From the NCBI GenBank assembly GCA_934278925.1, contig CAKQWJ010000008.1, forward strand, positions 8,718 to 72,717: 64,000 bases of DNA, given 5' to 3'. The notes beneath the pieces were generated by a model. That model was not told the origin of the DNA, searched no databases, and saw nothing but the letters and a program-made list of their open reading frames with translations. Source of the stretch: an uncultured Clostridia bacterium (GTDB lineage Bacteria > Bacillota > Clostridia > Peptostreptococcales > Anaerovoracaceae). The translations under genes and the position numbers were made by a program. Shown in pieces: positions 44,652-53,936 of the stretch (positions are counted from its first letter, which is position 1; each line of letters opens with the position of its first letter).

Positions 44652-46103
44652 ATGAATAACTTCTCAAAATCTCAGAGGGTAGGCTTAATCTTGGGTCCTG
44701 CTGTGGCAGTGATATTTTGCTTCCTGACGCTTCCGGGACTGGACGCGGTAGCAACCAGAGTTGTTGGGTTAACGCTCTGGATGGTCGTATGGTGGGTCAC
44801 CACTCCGGTTCCGCTGTGGGTCACATCGCTGCTTCCGATTGTGGGCGGTATTTTCCTGAATATTGCCGGCGGAGATCCTTTGGAAAACGGACTGAGCACT
44901 TACGGATCCTATGCGGCACCGGTTACCATTATGTGCATCGGTATCTTTGTCTTGGGAGCGGTAATCGAAAAATGGAATTTGCACCGCAGAATTGCACTGA
45001 ACATTCTGAACGTGTTTAGAGGGAAGCCGGTAGCGGTTGTGATGGGCTTCGGCGTGGCGACCGGACTGATTTCGATGTTCATGTCCAACACGACGGCCGT
45101 TGCCATGCTGATTCCGATTGCCATCGCGCTGAACACACAGCTTGGATATACCGCAAAGGATGGATTCTCGAAGGCGCTGGTGCTGGTCACCGCGTATGCC
45201 GGGTCCATTGGCGGAATGGCAACGGTTATCGGATCCGGAACCAATATGGCGTCGGTTGGACTGATTGAAAATCTGGTGGGCATTAAGATGTCCTTTGCAG
45301 ATTGGTTGACCATCGGACTGCCTTTCGTAATCCTGATTCTGCCTGTTGCAACACTTGCGATTTGCAAATTGTTCAAGGTAAAAGAATACGATCTCGGAGA
45401 TACAATGATTATCAAAAGAGAGCTGGAAGCACTGGGGACGATGAGCAAGGGCGAAAAAATCGCATCGGTTTACCTGATAATTGCAATTCTGGTATTCGTG
45501 TTTAACGATCAGATTGCATCACTCGTTCCGTGGCTGCAGTATATCTCCAACGAAGGATGGGGCGTTGCAGTATTGGTACTGTCCTTCATGATTCCGGTAG
45601 ATTGGAAGAAGGGCGAGTTTCTGATGGACGGAAAATTTGCCGTAGAGAAGATTTCCTGGGGAACATTCATTCTTCTGGGCGGTGCGCTGACTCTGGGCGG
45701 AATGTTCTCTGCCTGCGGCGTCGCTACATGGATTGCTTCCGGCCTGGGATTCCTCAAGAACTGGCCGCCGCTGGCAATCATCATCTTCTTGTGCGTAGTA
45801 GTATCGGTAATCACCGAGGCGGTATCCAACTTCGTTGTAGTGGCCGCATTTATGCCGGCTCTGGTAGGCGTTGCGGATACGGTAAACATGAACCCGCTGT
45901 TCATCTTGATGGCAGTTGCCCTGTCTTCTTCGCTGGCATTCATGCTTCCTTCCGGAACACCTCCGAATGCCCTGGTATTCAGTACGAATTACCTGGAGAC
46001 GAAGGACATGGTCAAAGCCGGTCTGGTTGTAAAAATAATCGGCATTATTATCTTCCCGATTGTGATGTACTTCATCGCACGACCGCTTTCTCCGCTGTTC
46101 TAA
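44652..46103 (+). CDS. DASS-family (SLC13) sodium:dicarboxylate symporter
   Basis: A 483-aa membrane protein with about 11-12 membrane segments. The first SNT signature is at S145-N146-T147 (SNTTAV); the second, normally SNT too, reads S392-N393-F394 (SNFVVV). MLPSGTPPNALVFS near the end is typical. Members take up succinate, malate, citrate, tartrate and similar acids with sodium. It is the third gene of the cluster, 144 bp after the lyase, with GTAGGAGG before its ATG. The Phe in the second motif may change substrate or cation selectivity. Confidence 0.93.
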   Translation: MNNFSKSQRVGLILGPAVAVIFCFLTLPGLDAVATRVVGLTLWMVVWWVTTPVPLWVTSLLPIVGGIFLNIAGGDPLENGLSTYGSYAAPVTIMCIGIFVLGAVIEKWNLHRRIALNILNVFRGKPVAVVMGFGVATGLISMFMSNTTAVAMLIPIAIALNTQLGYTAKDGFSKALVLVTAYAGSIGGMATVIGSGTNMASVGLIENLVGIKMSFADWLTIGLPFVILILPVATLAICKLFKVKEYDLGDTMIIKRELEALGTMSKGEKIASVYLIIAILVFVFNDQIASLVPWLQYISNEGWGVAVLVLSFMIPVDWKKGEFLMDGKFAVEKISWGTFILLGGALTLGGMFSACGVATWIASGLGFLKNWPPLAIIIFLCVVVSVITEAVSNFVVVAAFMPALVGVADTVNMNPLFILMAVALSSSLAFMLPSGTPPNALVFSTNYLETKDMVKAGLVVKIIGIIIFPIVMYFIARPLSPLF

Positions 46104-46149
46104 GAATATAGAATATACGGCGAAAACCGCAATTAAGTAATTCTGTGAA

Positions 46150-46200
46150 ATATACGAAAAAGAGTCGGCGAATGGGTCTCACCGACTCTTTTTCGTATAT
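46150..46200. terminator. bidirectional terminator
   Basis: A 19-bp perfect stem, arms 46150-46168 and 46182-46200, with the core AAAAAGAGTCGG and CCGACTCTTTTT. It has A- and T-tracts at both ends and lies between the convergent transporter and LacI genes, so it serves both. Confidence 0.95.
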
Positions 46201-46229
46201 ACGTCATTGGAATAAAGGAACATTATGCT

Positions 46230-47246
46230 TTATTCCGGACAGGACTCTCTCAGGATCAGACGATTCCGAACCTGATGAGATTCCGGCGTTAGTATGATGC
46301 CGCTTCGAATCCGATGGATGGCCATGGAAGCGGCCGTCTCCGCCATCGTCTTTGTGGACATTTCAATGACCGACAAAGAGGGTGTGGCAAACCGGGACAG
46401 CGCCGGATCGCCAATGGCGAAAGATAGTATCTGCAAATCCTGTGGAATCCGTATGCCTTCTCGGGTGAGAACATAGGACGCACCCAGCGCGACGGTATCC
46501 GTCATGGTAATCAGCGCATCCGGCTTCTGCTTCAGCTTCAGCAGTTGGCGTGCGGCGGATGCACCGCTCTCGTATCGATCTTCGGTAGAGATGATGTAAT
46601 CATCCGGTATTTCAATTCCGAACCGGGATAGGGTTTCGGTAAGAATGCGGTAGCGTTGATTGTACGCAGTATAGGAATGGCTGCACCGGAACAATGCCGG
46701 GCGGCGAATCCCCTTATCGGACAGGAGCTGCACCGCATCGCGAATCGCCGTTGCCTCTTCTGCTTGAACGTTCGAGAATCGCTCGCTTCTTCGGTTGAAG
46801 AGAATGATGGGAAGCGTCGGATTCAGAGTATCGATATAAGCGGAGTCCTTCGTGCCGGTGGCACCGATGATGGCCACGCTGTAACCGGAGGGGTCTTCCA
46901 ATTCACTCTGTTCACATAGATGATCGCTGCGGTATCCTCGAATTACCAGATCACAGTCCATTTTCTGGCGTTCCAATTCAATGCGGATGCAGTCCAGAAT
47001 CAGTGAAGCGTAGCTAATGCGGGAGTCCATCGGCCAATACAACGCAATAATGGGACGTTCGGCGACGGCTTTTCGCAGTCTCCTCGCGGCGCTGCTGGGA
47101 CGATAGTCTAATCTTGCAGCGGCTTCCTGCACTTTCTTGGCGGTTTCGTCACTGACCTTCATTTTCTGCGCTTTTCCGTTCAGAACGAAGGAAACGGTAG
47201 AAGTGGACACGCCGGCCAAGGCGGCGACATCTTTGATGGTTGCCAT
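46230..47246 (-). CDS. LacI-family transcriptional regulator
   Basis: A 338-aa repressor. The N-terminal HTH and hinge helix read TIKDVAALAGVSTSTVSFVL then NGKAQKMKVSDET, and the periplasmic-binding-protein-like effector domain occupies about 65-335. The effector is unknown, perhaps a carboxylate given the transporter genes on both sides. It is divergent from the MatC-like gene, 155 bp away, with operator-like sites between. Confidence 0.93.
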   Translation of the reverse strand: MATIKDVAALAGVSTSTVSFVLNGKAQKMKVSDETAKKVQEAAARLDYRPSSAARRLRKAVAERPIIALYWPMDSRISYASLILDCIRIELERQKMDCDLVIRGYRSDHLCEQSELEDPSGYSVAIIGATGTKDSAYIDTLNPTLPIILFNRRSERFSNVQAEEATAIRDAVQLLSDKGIRRPALFRCSHSYTAYNQRYRILTETLSRFGIEIPDDYIISTEDRYESGASAARQLLKLKQKPDALITMTDTVALGASYVLTREGIRIPQDLQILSFAIGDPALSRFATPSLSVIEMSTKTMAETAASMAIHRIRSGIILTPESHQVRNRLILRESCPE

Positions 47247-47308
47247 AATGTTGTTCCTTTCGTGATGGTTAAATTATTACATGGAATTGGGGAAATGTCA
47301 AGAGCTAA

Positions 47309-47371
47309 CTAAAACGATTAAGTATTTATATTAAAAGAGATATTGACTTTCTGCTAAAACGTTTTTATAAT
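47309..47371 (+). promoter_or_regulatory. MatC-gene promoter with LacI-type operators
   Basis: TTGACT (47343-47348), 17 bp, TATAAT (47366-47371). Between the boxes lies AAAACGTTTT (47356-47365), a CG-centred palindrome typical of LacI-family operators. A similar site, CTAAAACGATTAAG (47309-47322), is centred 45 bp upstream. Occupation of the first would block the promoter. Confidence 0.8.
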
Positions 47372-47401
47372 AGGTTTTGTGAAAAGAAAAGGAGGGAATT
47401 T

Positions 47402-48643
47402 ATGAATTTGGCAGTATTATCGCTGGCGGTTTTTCTGGTAACCGTCATAATCGGCGTAGTTACCAAAGTGAATTGCGGAATGGTCGCAATGATTTCAGGC
47501 TTTATCCTGACGACGTTTTTCGTTAAAGATTTGAGTTTTACGGAATTGTATACGGAGAGTTGGCCGTCGAAAATCTTCTTTATGATGATGGCGGTAACGA
47601 TGTTATTCGGAATGGCCGGTGCAAACGGAACGATGAAGATTATTGCGCAGAAACTGATTGGGTTAATGAAGGGAAAAAGCCGTCTTCTGCCGTTGTTCAT
47701 ATTTCTGTTGACGTTTCTTCTGTCCGCTGCAGGCGGCGGTCCGGGTATTGCGCCCATGATTATGCCAATCGCCATGGGGCTGTGCACGCAAACCGGGATG
47801 TCCGCGTTCATGATGGGTGTGATTATTGAAGCAGCTGCAGGGGCCGGCGGAATGTCTCCGGTTGCGACGAACGGAATTATTGCGAAAGGCTTTGCGGAAC
47901 AAGCCGGTGCAACGGCGTATACCGGTATGTATATACCGTATGTTCTGATTATGATAGCGGAAGCGCTGGCGGTCTATTTCTGGAGAGGCGGACACAAAGT
48001 GCCGGACGTGGATCCGGAAACGCTGTCTTTGGAAACGGTGAAAATGAATTCGGCACAGAAAATTACGACGGCGGTGATTGTCGCTGTAATCGGTAGCGTC
48101 TTGTTTCTGAAAGTGGATGTAGCAGCGGCCGCGATTGTTGGGGCGGCGGTTCTTCTCGTAGTCGGTGTAATGAAAGATCGAGAAGCAATCCTGACGGTGA
48201 ACTGGAACACTTTAATGCTGGTGGCCGGAATGTTTATGCTGATTCAGGTGGTAACGGTATGCGGCGGAATCGATTTGATATCGAAAGGGCTTATGAAAAT
48301 GATTACGCCAAAATCGGGGACCGGCGTAATGTGTGCGCTGAGCGGTTTGCTGGCGGTGGTTACCAGTTCTTCCGGCGTGGTGATGCCGACGCTTCTTCCG
48401 GTATGTAAAAGCATCGCCGCTAGTACAGGAGTATCCGTCAATGCACTGGCGGCGGGAGTGTGCGTGGGCGCGAACTGCGCCTTCTACAGTCCGTTCTCGG
48501 TGCTGGGTTCGATGACGATGTCCATGTATCCGGAGACTGTGGACCGAGACAAAATATTTGTACGCCATCTGCAGCTCACCGTAATGTCCATCGTATTTGC
48601 TTCGGTGTTGGCATTCGTGGGCTTTAACGAATTGTTTTTATAA
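47402..48643 (+). CDS. MatC-like dicarboxylate carrier
   Basis: A 413-aa protein of the ion transporter superfamily, with about 10-12 membrane segments. The N-terminal MatC_N region (LAVFLVTVIIGVVTKVNCGM) and SAAGGGPGIAPMIMPIAM resemble the malonate/dicarboxylate carrier MatC. MSPVATNG and the C-terminal CAFYSPFSVLGSM repeat the substrate-site turns of this superfamily. Substrate is likely a short dicarboxylate such as malonate or succinate. AAAGGAGGG precedes the ATG. It is repressed, probably, by the divergent LacI protein. Confidence 0.85.
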   Translation: MNLAVLSLAVFLVTVIIGVVTKVNCGMVAMISGFILTTFFVKDLSFTELYTESWPSKIFFMMMAVTMLFGMAGANGTMKIIAQKLIGLMKGKSRLLPLFIFLLTFLLSAAGGGPGIAPMIMPIAMGLCTQTGMSAFMMGVIIEAAAGAGGMSPVATNGIIAKGFAEQAGATAYTGMYIPYVLIMIAEALAVYFWRGGHKVPDVDPETLSLETVKMNSAQKITTAVIVAVIGSVLFLKVDVAAAAIVGAAVLLVVGVMKDREAILTVNWNTLMLVAGMFMLIQVVTVCGGIDLISKGLMKMITPKSGTGVMCALSGLLAVVTSSSGVVMPTLLPVCKSIAASTGVSVNALAAGVCVGANCAFYSPFSVLGSMTMSMYPETVDRDKIFVRHLQLTVMSIVFASVLAFVGFNELFL

Positions 48644-48656
48644 AAAGAAAAACGAA

Positions 48657-48716
48657 ATCCCAAGGAGTGACGAAACCGTAAAAATTTTACGGAAATCACA
48701 ACTTGGGTATTTTGTT
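48657..48716 (+). terminator. terminator after the MatC-like gene
   Basis: ATCCCAAG (48657-48664) can pair with CTTGGGTAT (48702-48710), enclosing a second stem CCGTAAAA and TTTTACGG (48676-48692), followed by TTTTGTTTTT. Confidence 0.65.
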
Positions 48717-48882
48717 TTTATAGGTGCAAAACAAATCTCAGGGAAAGCCCGCAAAATCAAGGATTTTAGAAATGGGAAACTCCAGAGACGGTGTACAACG
48801 GTACTGCCTTGTAAGGCTTGAAAACAAAGGATAACGATCGGAAAAAAGTTGAAAAAATCCGAAAAAAATTTATAAAAAAAGC

Positions 48883-49139
48883 TTGCGTTACAAGATGATA
48901 TCCGTTATACTAATAGAGCTTGTTTAAGGCGATGAAGCAGGAAGTTGCTGAGCTATCAGGTAATTTCTGCCGAGAATTGTCCTCGCGAGACGGGGGCGAA
49001 GGGGTTCGCTACTTTTGTTTTGAGCATTCATTTGGGAAACGCTCGAAAGAGTGTAGGAGCAAAACGAAAGCCCGGGGCGAATGAAGTGAAGTCCTGTACA
49101 AGCATAGCGAAAACAGTACAAATTATAGGAGGATCTACA
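48883..49139 (+). promoter_or_regulatory. S10 operon promoter and long leader
   Basis: The 496 bp between the MatC gene and rpsJ hold no gene. TTGCGT (48883-48888), 17 bp, TATACT (48906-48911) is a good promoter. The leader of about 220 nt has hairpin potential, for example GCGAA (48996-49000) with TTCGC (49005-49009). L4 binding to an S10 leader represses the operon in E. coli; whether that mechanism holds here is unknown. No fit to a known riboswitch is seen. Confidence 0.7.
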
Positions 49140-49451
49140 ATGAGTGAATTACAGAAAATCAGAATCAGACTGAAGGCGTACGATCACGCACTGCTGGACA
49201 AGTCCGCTGCGAAGATCGTAGAGACCGCACAGAGAACAGGCGCTGTTGTATCGGGACCAATTCCGCTGCCAACACAGAAGGAAGTGGTAACCATCATCAG
49301 AGCGGTCCACAAGTATAAGGACAGCAGAGAGCAGTTCGAGCAGAGAACTCACAAGAGACTGATCGACATCACGAACGCAACCACTAAGACGACTGATGCG
49401 CTCGCTAAGCTGGACATGCCTGCAGGCGTTGATATTGAGATCAAGCTCTAA
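49140..49451 (+). CDS. rpsJ: 30S ribosomal protein S10 (NusE)
   Basis: A 103-aa protein of the 30S head and a partner of NusB in antitermination: [20 protein letters not shown] and the [13 protein letters not shown] loop. The ATG at 49140 follows TAGGAGGATC. An in-frame upstream extension to 48945 is rejected because it has no ribosome binding site and no conservation. It opens the S10 operon. Confidence 0.97.
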   Translation: MSELQKIRIRLKAYDHALLDKSAAKIVETAQRTGAVVSGPIPLPTQKEVVTIIRAVHKYKDSREQFEQRTHKRLIDITNATTKTTDALAKLDMPAGVDIEIKL

Positions 49452-49529
49452 GCTAGATTAGGAAGATCACATGAGAGGGCAATCCGGCCAAACCAGAGTG
49501 ATCCGCTGTAAGAAAGTAGGAGGAGAAAT

Positions 49530-50165
49530 ATGAAGACACTGCTTGGAAAGAAAATCGGAATGACACAGATTTTCACCGAAGACGGCCAAGTTGTACCGGT
49601 AACCGTTGTTGAGGCGGGACCTGAAGTCGTAACACAGATTAAGACTGTTGAGACTGACGGATACAATGCGGTACAGGTTGGTTACGAAGACCAGAAAGCT
49701 CACAGAGTGAACAAGCCGATGACCGGACATTACGAGAAGGCCGGCGTTGCTCCAAAGAAGCACCTCGCTGAGTTCAGAATCGAAGACGGCGAGACTTATG
49801 AGCTGGGTCAGGAAATCACAGTAGCTGATTTCGAAGAGGGAATGAAGATTGACATCACTGGCATTTCCAAAGGTAAGGGAACTCAGGGTAACATCAAGAG
49901 ACACGGACATCACAGAGGTCCGATGAGCCACGGTTCCAAGCATAAGAGACTGGCCGGCGCACTGGCAGCCGGAACTTATCCGTCCAGAGTATTCAAGGGC
50001 AACAAGGCTCCGGGAAGAATGGGAAGAGATAAGATCACCGTACAGAACGTTGTTCTGGTAAAAGTTATTGCTGACCGTAACCTCATGCTGGTAAAGGGCG
50101 CTGTTCCTGGAAAGAAGGGCGGAGTCGTAAGAATCAGACCGGCAATCAAAGGTCAGGATAAGTAA
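49530..50165 (+). CDS. rplC: 50S ribosomal protein L3
   Basis: A 211-aa assembly-initiating protein near the peptidyl transferase centre. KTLLGKKIGMTQIFTEDGQV starts it, and the loop GIGFAG-equivalent SKGKGTQGNIKRHGHHRGP reaches the centre. GTAGGAGG precedes the ATG. Confidence 0.97.
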   Translation: MKTLLGKKIGMTQIFTEDGQVVPVTVVEAGPEVVTQIKTVETDGYNAVQVGYEDQKAHRVNKPMTGHYEKAGVAPKKHLAEFRIEDGETYELGQEITVADFEEGMKIDITGISKGKGTQGNIKRHGHHRGPMSHGSKHKRLAGALAAGTYPSRVFKGNKAPGRMGRDKITVQNVVLVKVIADRNLMLVKGAVPGKKGGVVRIRPAIKGQDK

Positions 50166-50188
50166 GAAGGCAGAAAGGAGGAAACAAA

Positions 50189-50812
50189 ATGGCAAACATT
50201 AAAATGCTGAACATGGCCGGCGCTGAAGTTGGCGAAATCACATTGAACGATGCGATCTTCGGTATCGAGCCTAACGAGTATGCTGTACACGCTACCGTTA
50301 AAAACTATCTGGCAAACCAGAGACAGGGAACTCAATCTGCCAAGACAAGAAGCGAAGTAAGAGGAGGCGGACGCAAGCCTTTCAGACAGAAGGGAACCGG
50401 TCGTCACAGACAGGGAAGCACAACGGACCCATCCCAGATCGGCGGTGGTATCGTATTTGCACCGAAGCCAAGAGATTACAGCTATGCAATTCCGAAGAAG
50501 GTAAAAAGACTGGCACTGAAGTCTGCACTTTCCGCAAAGGTTGCTGAAAACGAGCTGATCGTACTGGACGAGCTGAAGTTCGAAGCTCCGAAGACAAAAG
50601 AGATGGTTAAGGTCCTGGAGAATGTCAAGGCTGAGAAGAAGGCGCTGATCGTACTCGCTGAGAAGGATGAGAACGTAATCCGTTCCGCTTCCAACCTGCA
50701 GGGCGTAAGAACTGCTCTTGTCAGCACGATGAATGTATATGAGATCGTTAATCATTACAGCCTGATTCTCACAAAGGCAGCCGCTGAGAAAATTGAGGAG
50801 GTATATGCGTAA
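50189..50812 (+). CDS. rplD: 50S ribosomal protein L4
   Basis: A 207-aa protein lining the exit tunnel, with the extended loop [20 protein letters not shown]. In E. coli L4 represses the S10 operon. AGAAAGGAGG precedes the ATG. Its stop overlaps the rplW start by one base. Confidence 0.97.
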   Translation: MANIKMLNMAGAEVGEITLNDAIFGIEPNEYAVHATVKNYLANQRQGTQSAKTRSEVRGGGRKPFRQKGTGRHRQGSTTDPSQIGGGIVFAPKPRDYSYAIPKKVKRLALKSALSAKVAENELIVLDELKFEAPKTKEMVKVLENVKAEKKALIVLAEKDENVIRSASNLQGVRTALVSTMNVYEIVNHYSLILTKAAAEKIEEVYA

Positions 50813-51102
50813 TGAAGACAGAATATCAGACAATCATCAAGCCGATCATCACTGAAGAGACGATGGATCTGGCAAGCGACAAGAAATATGTTTTCCAGGT
50901 TGCGAAGGAAGCAAATAAGACTGAAGTAAGACAGGCTGTTGAGAAAATCTTCGGCGTGAACGTTGCGAAAGTCAACATTATGAATGTAAACGGTAAAACA
51001 AAGAGAATGGGAAGATATGTCGGAAAGACAGCAGACTATAAGAAAGCTGTTATCACTCTTACTGCAGACAGCAAAGAGATCGAAATCTTCCAGGGACTGT
51101 AA
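50812..51102 (+). CDS. rplW: 50S ribosomal protein L23
   Basis: A 96-aa protein at the tunnel exit, where SRP and trigger factor dock. [20 protein letters not shown] and the rRNA-binding [15 protein letters not shown] are typical. It starts at the last base of the rplD stop codon. Confidence 0.96.
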   Translation: MKTEYQTIIKPIITEETMDLASDKKYVFQVAKEANKTEVRQAVEKIFGVNVAKVNIMNVNGKTKRMGRYVGKTADYKKAVITLTADSKEIEIFQGL

Positions 51103-51120
51103 TATAGGAGGTATGTAAGA

Positions 51121-51954
51121 ATGGGAATCAAAAAATACAATCCAACATCTCCGGGCCTCAGAGGAATGACGGTTTCGACATTCGAGGAAATCACCACTGA
51201 TAAGCCTGAGAAAGCTCTTACAGTCACCCTCAAGAAGCACGCAGGAAGAAACGTAAGAGGTAAGATCACCGTTAGACACAGAGGCGGCGGTACAAGAGCA
51301 AAGTACAGAATCATCGATTTCAAGAGAAACAAAGATGACATTCCGGCAACTGTAAAGACCATCGAGTATGATCCGAACAGATCCGCTAACATTGCTCTGG
51401 TATGCTACGCAGACGGTGAGAAGAGATACATTATCGCTCCGAACAAGCTGAAGGTTGGCGATGTAATCGTATCCGGACCGGATTCGGATATCAAGGTTGG
51501 AAACGCTCTTCCGATCGCAAACATCCCGGTTGGTACCATCATCCACAACATCGAGCTGAAGCCGGGCAAGGGTGCTCAGCTGGTAAGATCTGCCGGAAAC
51601 GGTGCTCAGCTGATGGCGAAGGAAGGTAACTATGCACAGGTTAGACTGCCATCCGGCGAAGTTCGTATGGTAAGAATCAACTGCAGAGCTACCATCGGCG
51701 AAGTTGGAAACATCGAACATGCGAACATCCAGATTGGTAAGGCCGGACGTAAGAGACACATGGGTTGGAGACCGACCGTAAGAGGTTCCGTAATGAACCC
51801 GAACGACCACCCACACGGCGGTGGTGAAGGCAGAGCTCCGATCGGACGTAAGGGTCCGGTTACTCCATGGGGTAAGCCTGCACTGGGTTACAAGACACGT
51901 AACAAGCATAAGGATTCCAACAAGTACATCGTTAGAAGAAGAAATGCCAAATAG
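51121..51954 (+). CDS. rplB: 50S ribosomal protein L2
   Basis: A 277-aa protein needed for subunit joining. [15 protein letters not shown], the SH3-like domain, and the C-terminal [16 protein letters not shown] (with the conserved His) are all present. TAGGAGG precedes the ATG. Confidence 0.98.
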   Translation: MGIKKYNPTSPGLRGMTVSTFEEITTDKPEKALTVTLKKHAGRNVRGKITVRHRGGGTRAKYRIIDFKRNKDDIPATVKTIEYDPNRSANIALVCYADGEKRYIIAPNKLKVGDVIVSGPDSDIKVGNALPIANIPVGTIIHNIELKPGKGAQLVRSAGNGAQLMAKEGNYAQVRLPSGEVRMVRINCRATIGEVGNIEHANIQIGKAGRKRHMGWRPTVRGSVMNPNDHPHGGGEGRAPIGRKGPVTPWGKPALGYKTRNKHKDSNKYIVRRRNAK

Positions 51955-51968
51955 GGAAGGAGCATATA

Positions 51969-52238
51969 ATGGGAAGATCGCTTAAGAAAGGCCCTTTCGT
52001 TGACAAGAAACTCCTCAAGAGAATCGTTGAGATGAATGAGGCAAATGAAAAAGAAGTAATCAAGACATGGTCGAGACCATCGACGATTTTTCCGCAGATG
52101 GTAGGACACACAATTGCTGTTCATGACGGACGCAAGCATGTTCCGGTATACATCACGGAAGACATGGTTGGACACAGACTGGGAGAGTTCGCTCCGACCA
52201 GAACATACAAAGGCCATGCCGGTGACAAGTCAAAGTAG
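51969..52238 (+). CDS. rpsS: 30S ribosomal protein S19
   Basis: An 89-aa 30S head protein: [19 protein letters not shown] and the C-terminal [22 protein letters not shown] lies before the ATG. Spacing to rplB is 14 bp. Confidence 0.97.
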   Translation: MGRSLKKGPFVDKKLLKRIVEMNEANEKEVIKTWSRPSTIFPQMVGHTIAVHDGRKHVPVYITEDMVGHRLGEFAPTRTYKGHAGDKSK

Positions 52239-52256
52239 TAGAAAGGAGAAATTGAC

Positions 52257-52640
52257 ATGGAAGCAAAAGCAACTGCGAAATATGTAAGAATGTCTCCAAG
52301 CAAACTCAAGCCTGTTACCGACCTGGTAAGAGGAAAGGATTTGAACGAGGCACTGACCATCCTGAAGTTCACATCCGGTAAGGGTGCTGAGCTGGTGGAG
52401 AAGGTTGTACAGTCTGCTGCAGCAAACGCAGAGAACAACCATGATATGAATCCAGATGAACTGTATGTTGCAGAAATCTATGCAAACCAGGGTCCGACAA
52501 TGAAGCGGTTCAGAGCCGGTGCTCAGGGAAGAGCATCCATGATTCTGAAGAGAACCAGCCACATTGCTGTGACTTTAAGAAGCAGAGAAGATGCAGAACA
52601 GAAGGTAGAAGGAGGTTCGCCAGATGGGTCAGAAAGTTAA
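52257..52640 (+). CDS. rplV: 50S ribosomal protein L22
   Basis: A 127-aa protein whose beta hairpin ([16 protein letters not shown]) lines the exit tunnel. It ends with a short extra tail that overlaps the start of rpsC by 17 bp, so the two are translationally coupled. GAAAGGAG precedes the ATG. Confidence 0.96.
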   Translation: MEAKATAKYVRMSPSKLKPVTDLVRGKDLNEALTILKFTSGKGAELVEKVVQSAAANAENNHDMNPDELYVAEIYANQGPTMKRFRAGAQGRASMILKRTSHIAVTLRSREDAEQKVEGGSPDGSES

Positions 52641-53490
52641 TCCACACGGTCTGAGAGTCGGAGTTAACAAGGATTGGAACTCCAAGTGGTATGCAGGAAA
52701 GAACGATTTCGCGGACTTCCTGATTGAAGACCAGCAGATCAGAAATTATGTAAAGAAGACTCTCTACGCAGCAGGCGTTGCAAGCGTTGTTGTTGAGAGA
52801 CCGGCAGCAGACAAGGTAAGAGTTGTTATCCTGGCTGCAAGACCGGGAATGGTAATCGGCAGAGCAGGAGATGGCGTTGAAGAGCTGAAGAAGTCCATCG
52901 TTAAGATGACCGGCAAGACCGTAGAAATCTCCATCGAAGAAGTTCGCAGATCCGAGCTGGACGCACAGCTGACTGCAGAGAGCATTGCACAGGCTCTGGA
53001 GAGAAGAGTTTCCTTCAGAAGAGCCATGAAGCAGGCAATCCAGAGAACCATGAAAGCCAATGCAAAGGGTATCAAGGTTCTGTGCTCCGGCAGACTGGGT
53101 GGTGCGGAAATCGCCAGAAGCGAGAAGTACAGCGAAGGAAACGTTCCGCTGCACACTCTGAGAGCAGACATCGATTATGGTTTTGCAGAAGCAGACACCA
53201 CATACGGAAAGATTGGTGTTAAGGTTTGGATCAACCATGGCGAGATTCTCGACAAGGGTCTCAAGGATGCAATTCCGGAATCCACCAAGAACGACAGAAG
53301 AGACAGAAAGTCCAGAAGAAACGAGAAGAGAGATCGTAAGAAATCCTTCGGAAATCGTAGAAGGGACAGCCGCGAGGCTAGACCTGAGGTAAAGCCAGCT
53401 ACAACAAGAGTTAGAAAAGCTCCGAAGGTAGAGGCTCCGGCTCCGGAAGCTGTAACTGAAGAGGTTCAGACAGAGAGCACAGAAGCATAG
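52624..53490 (+). CDS. rpsC: 30S ribosomal protein S3 with long C-terminal extension
   Basis: A 288-aa 30S protein; the usual length is about 210-230. The KH domain ([17 protein letters not shown]) and the C-terminal domain ending [12 protein letters not shown] are standard. About 65 residues then follow that are low-complexity: first strongly basic ([16 protein letters not shown]), later Ala/Pro/Glu-rich ([12 protein letters not shown]). The tail lies at the mRNA entry side and may bind mRNA or another factor. Confidence 0.96.
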   Translation: MGQKVNPHGLRVGVNKDWNSKWYAGKNDFADFLIEDQQIRNYVKKTLYAAGVASVVVERPAADKVRVVILAARPGMVIGRAGDGVEELKKSIVKMTGKTVEISIEEVRRSELDAQLTAESIAQALERRVSFRRAMKQAIQRTMKANAKGIKVLCSGRLGGAEIARSEKYSEGNVPLHTLRADIDYGFAEADTTYGKIGVKVWINHGEILDKGLKDAIPESTKNDRRDRKSRRNEKRDRKKSFGNRRRDSREARPEVKPATTRVRKAPKVEAPAPEAVTEEVQTESTEA

Positions 53491-53513
53491 TATAGAGAAA
53501 GGAGAGACTTGCC

Positions 53514-53936
53514 ATGTTAATGCCAAAGCGCGTTAAACGCAGAAGAGTCCACAGAGGCAGAATGAAGGGCGTTGCAACTAAGGGCAACACCATTACATAT
53601 GGAAGCTACGGTCTGATTGCGGAAGAGTGTGCATGGATCGATTCCAAACAGATCGAGGCTGCCAGAATCGCGATGACCAGATCCATCAAGAGAGGCGGAA
53701 AGGTTTACATCAAAATTTTCCCGCATAAGCCAATCACAAAGAAGCCTGCAGAAGTTCGAATGGGTTCCGGTAAAGGTAGTCCTGAGTACTGGGTTGCAGT
53801 AGTTAAGCCGGGCAGAGTAATGTTCGAAATTGAAGGCGTAACAGAAGCACAGGCAAGAGAAGCTATGAGACTTGCTGCTCATAAGCTGCCGATCAAGTGC
53901 AAATTCGCTGTAAAGAAAAAGGGTGGTGACGAATAA
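53514..53936 (+). CDS. rplP: 50S ribosomal protein L16
   Basis: A 140-aa protein that helps orient tRNAs at the A-site and is needed for late 50S assembly. [19 protein letters not shown] opens it; [19 protein letters not shown] is conserved. GAAAGGAGAG lies before the ATG. The stop overlaps rpmC by one base. Confidence 0.97.
   Translation: MLMPKRVKRRRVHRGRMKGVATKGNTITYGSYGLIAEECAWIDSKQIEAARIAMTRSIKRGGKVYIKIFPHKPITKKPAEVRMGSGKGSPEYWVAVVKPGRVMFEIEGVTEAQAREAMRLAAHKLPIKCKFAVKKKGGDE

Noticed and set aside
48945..49139. N-terminal extension of S10
   Set aside because: It is in frame but lacks a start signal, while TAGGAGG stands directly before the ATG at 49140.
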